DNA from: a virus
Virus record (IMG/VR): IMGVR_UViG_3300025669_000119
Location: 1 to 35,546 of that record
Strand: one strand, 5' to 3'
DNA: 35,546 bases
How positions within the stretch are numbered: position 1 is the first letter of the stretch; each line of letters starts with the position of its first letter. Shown piece after piece: positions 30,914 to 35,546 of this stretch. The position numbers and the translations under genes are program-made. A model generated the notes under the pieces. The model saw nothing but the letters and a program-made list of their open reading frames with translations. It was not told the origin of the DNA and did no database searches.

Positions 30914-30941
30914 TTGATTGCACTTAAGATGTGCTTACTTT
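30914..30941 (+). promoter_or_regulatory. Promoter P5 with operator ACTTAAGATGTGCTTAC
   Basis: TTGATT (30914-30919), 16-bp spacer, TACTTT (30936-30941). The 17-bp element (30922-30938) keeps the register with the -10 box. GCACTTAAGATGTGC is also nearly palindromic. It reads rightward into a 33-aa ORF, against the surrounding late genes. Confidence 0.55.
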
Positions 30942-30953
30942 AATAAATTGAAT

Positions 30954-31055
30954 ATGTACGGGATCCTGGTGATTATAGGCCTCATTGGTATCGTCTCGTG
31001 GAAGGCGGGATTAGTGGTCAGTGTAATAGCTGTTATTCTGTTTGTTGATCTTTAA
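30954..31055 (+). CDS. 33-aa membrane peptide on the opposite strand
   Basis: MYGILVIIGLIGIVSWKAGL then VVSVIAVILFVDL: two hydrophobic stretches around SWKAG. It begins about 6 nt after the expected P5 start site, so it would be nearly leaderless, and ends overlapping the 3' end of the ejection-like gene by 23 bp. Function unknown; a membrane regulator of lysis or exclusion would fit the place. Confidence 0.45.
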   Translation: MYGILVIIGLIGIVSWKAGLVVSVIAVILFVDL

Positions 31056-32694
31056 GATTCTCCCCTACGGCAGTAGAAACCAGTATCTTCTCTAGCCCTT
31101 CTGGCGTTACCCCTTGAGACTTAAGAAATTCCCCAACGGTTTTTATATCCTTTTTTCCTGATACAAACTCCATGAAGTCACCTGCTTTATAAAGATATTT
31201 ACCAGCAGTTGTTTTAATAGGGGTGGTAACAAGATCCCATATTGTACTTACAAAAGTACCCGTTCCTCCTTTTAGTCCACCAAGAGTCCTGCCTTTGATC
31301 CCAACCTTTTCTAAGGCTTTTAAATTAGCCCAGTCTAAGTACGCAGTTTTAATGTCTACGCCTGCGAGCTTCTCGTGTATGCCTGTCCTTAGTTGGTGAG
31401 CCATCTCTGCTTTCATTTGCTTATACGCACTGGCGATGTCTTGCCCCTTCCAGTATTTATTAGGGGTGAACTCGTCTAGTCCAGACTTAATGTTCTGCGC
31501 CTCTATAAGGGGAAATTCTTCGTAATTCGCGTAGTCTTTTTTGATGGCGTCCATGGCTTTCTGTAGATCGGCTTTTCTTCCTGGCTCTTTTCGAGACTCT
31601 ATGTACTCTTCCATCTTCTTAAACATATCTGCTTTCTGTATTACCTCCGTGGATTGCTCAAGAGCTGGTTCTATTTTGTCTCTCCATAGTTTTGTCTTTT
31701 CGACCCTAGCCTCTACGCCTACCGTTTTCTCTCGGCCAGACACGCCAAACTTAGCCCCTGTTTTCGCTACTGTAACAGGTTCAGATTCTTTTAAGTGCTC
31801 AAGTTTACCAGTTGCCACTTCTATAGCAGCAGGGTCTTTATTACTCTTAGCTGTTTTAATGTCATCCTTCGCTAATTTAACAGCGGAGTCATAATTCTGT
31901 ACAAACTCAGCCTCTCTGGTAGAAGGTTTAACAGCACTTTCAAATGCAACTTCGCCCGCCTTCTTCGTAGCCCCACCCACTTTTTCAGCCACCTTCCCTC
32001 CTGCTCTGCCTCCTAATGAGAGAGCTCCAATCATGATTACGTTACTAAGGCCTTTAATCATTGATTCTTTTTCTTCTGGGGTAGCGTCTGGAGCTACTAA
32101 CTCTGTTATATCGCCAGACATGCTGCCGACCTTTTCACCAATAAACGCAAACGCAGGCTCAACACCAGGTACTTCTTCTGCAATTGTCATTGGGATCGTG
32201 AAAAGAGTTTCAAACACTCCACTAGCGACATCTATTACATCAGCTCCTAACGCGGGGACGTACTCTCCTAAGGCCATTGTTAAATTCTTCTTCATCCCGC
32301 TGGCCGTCCCTTTTATAAGACCTTTGTTCTCAACCTCTTCTGGTATTGCACCAAGCAACCCGTCTTCTGCTATTCCCTCAGATACAGTCTTTTTAATCCC
32401 CTCAACGCCCCTTTGTATGTCTGTAAGCCCTTGGGCTTCCCCTTGGACAATTTCTTCTATAATACTTGGCTCTTCCGCCGCACCTTCTTTTATCTTCCCT
32501 GCCAATGCGTCTACCGTTCCCGGTTCTTCTTTCGGGGGACTGGCAGGTTTAAGGCCTGTGAGGCCTGGCTCTGACACAGGCAGTGCTTTGACAGCATCTA
32601 GCCTCCTGAAAGAGGCTTCTTTCGATACGCCCTTTGCCTTGAGAGCTTTGATAAAGGCTACGTCTTGATCTGTATAATCCGTGTAAGTTGGCAT
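31033..32694 (-). CDS. Ejection-type internal virion protein
   Basis: 553 aa. The N-terminus (~1-15, TDYTDQDVAFIKALKAKGVS) holds a short helical motif of phage virion proteins. Residues ~125-245 are Gly/Ala-rich and amphipathic with hydrophobic patches (GADVIDVASGVFETLFTIPM, MIGALSLGGRAGGKVAEKVG), a membrane-interacting character. The C-terminal ~300 residues are helical. It lies directly after the CHAP-bearing virion gene, the order of ejection proteins in podoviruses. Enzymatic motifs are not seen. Confidence 0.6.
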   Translation of the reverse strand: MPTYTDYTDQDVAFIKALKAKGVSKEASFRRLDAVKALPVSEPGLTGLKPASPPKEEPGTVDALAGKIKEGAAEEPSIIEEIVQGEAQGLTDIQRGVEGIKKTVSEGIAEDGLLGAIPEEVENKGLIKGTASGMKKNLTMALGEYVPALGADVIDVASGVFETLFTIPMTIAEEVPGVEPAFAFIGEKVGSMSGDITELVAPDATPEEKESMIKGLSNVIMIGALSLGGRAGGKVAEKVGGATKKAGEVAFESAVKPSTREAEFVQNYDSAVKLAKDDIKTAKSNKDPAAIEVATGKLEHLKESEPVTVAKTGAKFGVSGREKTVGVEARVEKTKLWRDKIEPALEQSTEVIQKADMFKKMEEYIESRKEPGRKADLQKAMDAIKKDYANYEEFPLIEAQNIKSGLDEFTPNKYWKGQDIASAYKQMKAEMAHQLRTGIHEKLAGVDIKTAYLDWANLKALEKVGIKGRTLGGLKGGTGTFVSTIWDLVTTPIKTTAGKYLYKAGDFMEFVSGKKDIKTVGEFLKSQGVTPEGLEKILVSTAVGENLKDQQTE

Positions 32695-32716
32695 TATTTA
32701 AAAATTAAATTATGAA

Positions 32717-35266
32717 TTATTGAGCGTCTTCCCATATAGCGTCTTGTTGCTCTTGAAGGAGTGCGCGCTCGTGTAGGTTCGAGTCTTCGTCAATTTCCTC
32801 CACAGCCGTTCCTTCCCCGTCATTAATACCTAGTTGCGACTCGATTGACGTGATCTGGTCATCAAGCGCTTTGTAGTAAGACGAATACCCACTCATATCT
32901 GTTCCACCTGCTGCCTGCAAACCGATCTGGTTCTCAATGGAGTCTTGTATCACCTTCATTGTTAGCGCGGTAACAGCAAGCTTAACGTCGTCAGTTTGTT
33001 GCAGATTCGGCAAAGTCTTCATGTATAATTCTATATCGTGGTCGGTCAAAACACCAACTTCTCCGAATACACCACGAGCCAAGTTAGGAACAGTACCTTG
33101 CAATATCGCTTTCATCTCCTGAGCATCAGTGCTCCAAGGGTTTTTCTCGGCTAACCAACCGCTTAGAGGTGATAAATCCCACAACACACTATCACTATCC
33201 ATGACGCCCTTTTCTACCATTTTTTGCGATAACAACTCTAACTGAGAGACTACCGTGCTAGCCTTTGCCATCGAAGTTTTGAAGGTAGAATCTGGATTTG
33301 ATCCACCAGCAGAAGCAGCCATGACTCCGTAGAAATCACCGTTTCCAAGTGCTTCGTTCTTAAGTTCGTTTAACATAGGTAGTACTTCTTCTTTTCTCGT
33401 AGCTGTTAAGTCTGACAGTTTGGCGTTAGAAGTCGGGTCCATTATCGACTCCGCCAGAGACCTAGCTAAATCATCTCCGCCAGACATCGCAGTACCATTC
33501 ACAGGCACTCCAAACTTCATATCATTTGTGATTGTTGTTGTGTACCTACTCACCATTCCGTTGTCGTTTAGGTTCACGTCAACAACTCCCATTTCTCCAG
33601 AAGCTAAGTCAACCCACTCAATCATTCCTGTATGCCCGCTATCTCCTTCATCCAGGTCATAACCTCCTGGTCTAACAAAGAACATTCCAGCTTGAGGCGA
33701 TGTAATAGCATCATTTGTGAACAACAATTTACTAGCAAGAGTGTCCCCCATTGTTGTTCCCGCAACATCGTTTACAAACGCTCCACATTGTCCTTCGTCT
33801 CTACTGGTCTCAGGGTCGTCTAACGATTGTCCGTCTGTTACATCTACAACAATGCTGTTCCCTGATTGAGTCACAGTGTAAACATCGCTTTCTGGTATAT
33901 ATCCTCCTGTTGTCCCGTGTTCTTCGTTATATACAGCTTGTGCTTCTAATAAGTCTTGATAGTTCTTTGCAGTCGTACTGTCTTTGTACGCTACACCTGC
34001 ATCAGCAAGCGCCTTCTCTGATTGGTACACAGGGTTTTCTGCGACGGGAATGTCTAGCAGAACAGCCAGGGCTTCAATATCCGCGTCGGAATAATCTCCG
34101 CTTTGAACCTGTGATCTAAAGTAATCTATCTTCCTTTGTTCTTTTAAAGCACCTCCCGTCATTGAATCGTTCAAATCTTGTGCCGCCTGGTCGTTTGCTA
34201 TCTGTTTCTCTTCAACACTTAAGGTTTTATCGTTTCTAATGTTCTCTGCTCCTTTGTAATATGCGTATGCTACATCAAAGTCTACTCCTAGCTGACTAGC
34301 GAAACTTTGTATGCCTTCTGTAGTTAATTCAACTCCTGTGTCAATTACACTTCGGAAACTTGTTACGGCCGAAGTTTGAGCTATCTGCGCTGAGGTTCGT
34401 GAGTCTGTGTAAGCTTTAGCTGAATCCATCCACGCTACATCTGCAGCCTGTGCTTCCAGATAAGCCATGTCGTATTCTTGCTGGAAACGCTCTATCAAGC
34501 CTTGGTTCTGTAATCTATGTGCTTGTTCTAAGTTAGTTAAAGCCAGAGCTTGAGCAACCTGAGCCGCGTTCCTGCTTTGTTCAGCAGACGCCACTTGATC
34601 CTCCATCCTGCTAGTAAAGCTATCTGAAATAGATTGTCCTGTTGAACTCCCTACCCCTTCACGAGCAGTAGCTTTATCAGCAGCCACCGCGGCAGCACTA
34701 GTAGTAGCAGCAAGCCGCAACTCTTGTAGAGAAACAGCTGACGCTTGAGTATTTGCCCCCGCAGTTAGTTCTGCACTCTCTAAAGAAGCAGCTTGACTAG
34801 CCAGTTGAGATTGTACTAAGTCTTCCGCGCTTGTATAAGCCGTACCTTCAGGTAATCCGTATTCTCCTTCTGTTGTTACATCATCGTCATATTGACTTTG
34901 CTCTATAGAGCCTGCTTGACTCTCTAAAGAAGTTCCCGCTGTATCACCTGCTGGATCCGTATATTCGTACCGTCCAGTCTGAGGGCTCCACGCGTAACCA
35001 TGAGCCTGCGTTGCATCAGATTGAAGCATTGCTTGATACTCTGTGCGGGTCAATCCGCTAGAAGTAGTCGCAGCAGCTATTGTAGTCCCTGTATCTGTTG
35101 GAGAAGCTGCAAGAGGTGCGTCCAGGGCTTCTTGTACACTTCTTATAGTGTCTTGGTGGATTGAGCTATCCGTTGTAAACTCTGGCGCAAGCTCCGCAGC
35201 GGTCTTACCTGACGCGCGAGCCTGTTCGAGCAGAGACGATGCCCATCCTGTGAAATCTGTTGCCAT
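32717..35266 (-). CDS. Large virion protein with CHAP peptidoglycan hydrolase domain
   Basis: 849 aa. Residues 1-480 are Ala/Gln/Ser-rich helix (SAAAVAADKATAREG, NAAQVAQALALTNLEQAHRL), typical of ejected internal proteins. A CHAP-type domain follows: GQCGAFVND with Cys493, GDSGHTGMIEWVDL with His545, and VVDVNLNDNG (~561-570). The C-terminal ~250 residues are helical. It should be carried in the virion and open the wall during entry. Start ATG 35266 is 19 bp after the glycine-rich gene's stop. Confidence 0.7.
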   Translation of the reverse strand: MATDFTGWASSLLEQARASGKTAAELAPEFTTDSSIHQDTIRSVQEALDAPLAASPTDTGTTIAAATTSSGLTRTEYQAMLQSDATQAHGYAWSPQTGRYEYTDPAGDTAGTSLESQAGSIEQSQYDDDVTTEGEYGLPEGTAYTSAEDLVQSQLASQAASLESAELTAGANTQASAVSLQELRLAATTSAAAVAADKATAREGVGSSTGQSISDSFTSRMEDQVASAEQSRNAAQVAQALALTNLEQAHRLQNQGLIERFQQEYDMAYLEAQAADVAWMDSAKAYTDSRTSAQIAQTSAVTSFRSVIDTGVELTTEGIQSFASQLGVDFDVAYAYYKGAENIRNDKTLSVEEKQIANDQAAQDLNDSMTGGALKEQRKIDYFRSQVQSGDYSDADIEALAVLLDIPVAENPVYQSEKALADAGVAYKDSTTAKNYQDLLEAQAVYNEEHGTTGGYIPESDVYTVTQSGNSIVVDVTDGQSLDDPETSRDEGQCGAFVNDVAGTTMGDTLASKLLFTNDAITSPQAGMFFVRPGGYDLDEGDSGHTGMIEWVDLASGEMGVVDVNLNDNGMVSRYTTTITNDMKFGVPVNGTAMSGGDDLARSLAESIMDPTSNAKLSDLTATRKEEVLPMLNELKNEALGNGDFYGVMAASAGGSNPDSTFKTSMAKASTVVSQLELLSQKMVEKGVMDSDSVLWDLSPLSGWLAEKNPWSTDAQEMKAILQGTVPNLARGVFGEVGVLTDHDIELYMKTLPNLQQTDDVKLAVTALTMKVIQDSIENQIGLQAAGGTDMSGYSSYYKALDDQITSIESQLGINDGEGTAVEEIDEDSNLHERALLQEQQDAIWEDAQ

Positions 35267-35284
35267 TATGTATTAGTTAATTAT

Positions 35285-35546
35285 TTAAGCGAAATTCGTA
35301 TTTTGTTCGATTGCATAAACCCCATCCTTCCCAGCCGTGCTAGCTCCACCAGCTCCGCCTGAGTAACTACTAGTGTTTTGACCAGCCGTACCTGCGCCAG
35401 CCCCGCCTGAGTATGCCCCGGATCCAGAAGCTCCTCCAGCTCCACCACCACCAGCTGCTACACCACCACTACCAGTACCACCAGTACTGCCACTTGCGCC
35501 TGCTCCACCTGTTATATCGACAGACCCCGTGTTTGCAATTAAAGTG
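35285..35546 (-). CDS. Glycine-rich tail protein, 3' part
   Basis: Continuation of the frame from 1-2086 across the circle: TAA at 35285-35287, final residues GGASTAGKDGVYAIEQNTNF-A. 35386-35546 is the duplicated 161 bp. The stop is 19 bp before the CHAP gene's ATG, in the same operon. Confidence 0.8.
   Translation of the reverse strand, partial: TLIANTGSVDITGGAGASGSTGGTGSGGVAAGGGGAGGASGSGAYSGGAGAGTAGQNTSSYSGGAGGASTAGKDGVYAIEQNTNFA
35386..35546. repeat. Terminal direct repeat, right copy
   Basis: Right copy of the 161-bp terminal repeat, with one mismatch to 1-161 (35420 G, 35 A). Confidence 0.9.

Noticed and set aside
1-35546. Temperate phage with an integrase and att site
   Set aside because: No tyrosine or serine recombinase motif was seen in any frame and no att-like repeat apart from the terminal overlap. 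Regulators alone do not prove lysogeny.

Overview
This window looks like one complete genome of a short-tailed, double-stranded DNA phage of about 35.4 kb. Positions 1-161 recur at 35386-35546 with a single mismatch, so the molecule maps as a circle of about 35,385 bp. A glycine-rich tail gene reads in frame across that junction. The head and tail genes are a terminase pair, portal, scaffold, major capsid protein, head-tail adaptor and nozzle-like protein, LamG-type fibre proteins and large ejection-type proteins. No tail tape measure, sheath or baffle of long-tailed phages is seen, which points to a podovirus-like virion. No integrase or parA-like gene is visible, although several XRE-type regulators are. 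The host cannot be named. Start codons almost never have a Shine-Dalgarno sequence and sit in A-rich leaders or stop/start overlaps. TGA is used as a stop. Promoters look sigma70-like (TTG-N17-TATNNT). A CHAP domain, an amidase with an SLH-like tail and a cph1-type holin suggest a peptidoglycan wall with Gram-positive-like features.

Layout. A divergent control region lies at about 26.43-26.65 kb. Rightward from it (26.65-29.57 kb) runs an operon of small, mostly unknown genes. These include an 18-bp tandem-repeat (hexapeptide) gene and a stand-alone relative of the RNA polymerase alpha C-terminal domain. Leftward runs the early region: a replication initiator with repeat-rich origin-like DNA inside its gene (25.7-26.4 kb), small XRE and hypothetical genes, a recombination module (annealase-like protein, YqaJ exonuclease, coiled-coil protein, NinB-like protein, XRE-NinG fusion; 21.4-24.5 kb), then many very small genes including several single-TM peptides and a membrane-anchored XRE protein (18.2-21.4 kb). 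The late genes follow on the same strand: YopX-like protein, terS, terL, portal, scaffold, capsid, tail. They continue through coordinate 1 to 35285, then to the CHAP-bearing virion protein, an ejection-like protein, and the lysis cassette (holin, amidase, second holin; 29.57-30.88 kb).

Most notable points. (1) terL carries a 303-residue intein, and a complete HNH endonuclease gene is encoded inside it in a different reading frame. (2) Five promoters on both strands share a 17-bp element, RCTTAA-N5-GCTTAY, at a fixed position against the -10 box, which looks like a phage-wide operator. (3) The leader of the replication initiator has three copies of a 7-base arm able to form mutually exclusive hairpins, one ending 2 nt before the start codon. 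(4) A 12-copy, 18-bp coding repeat varies only at amino-acid-changing positions.
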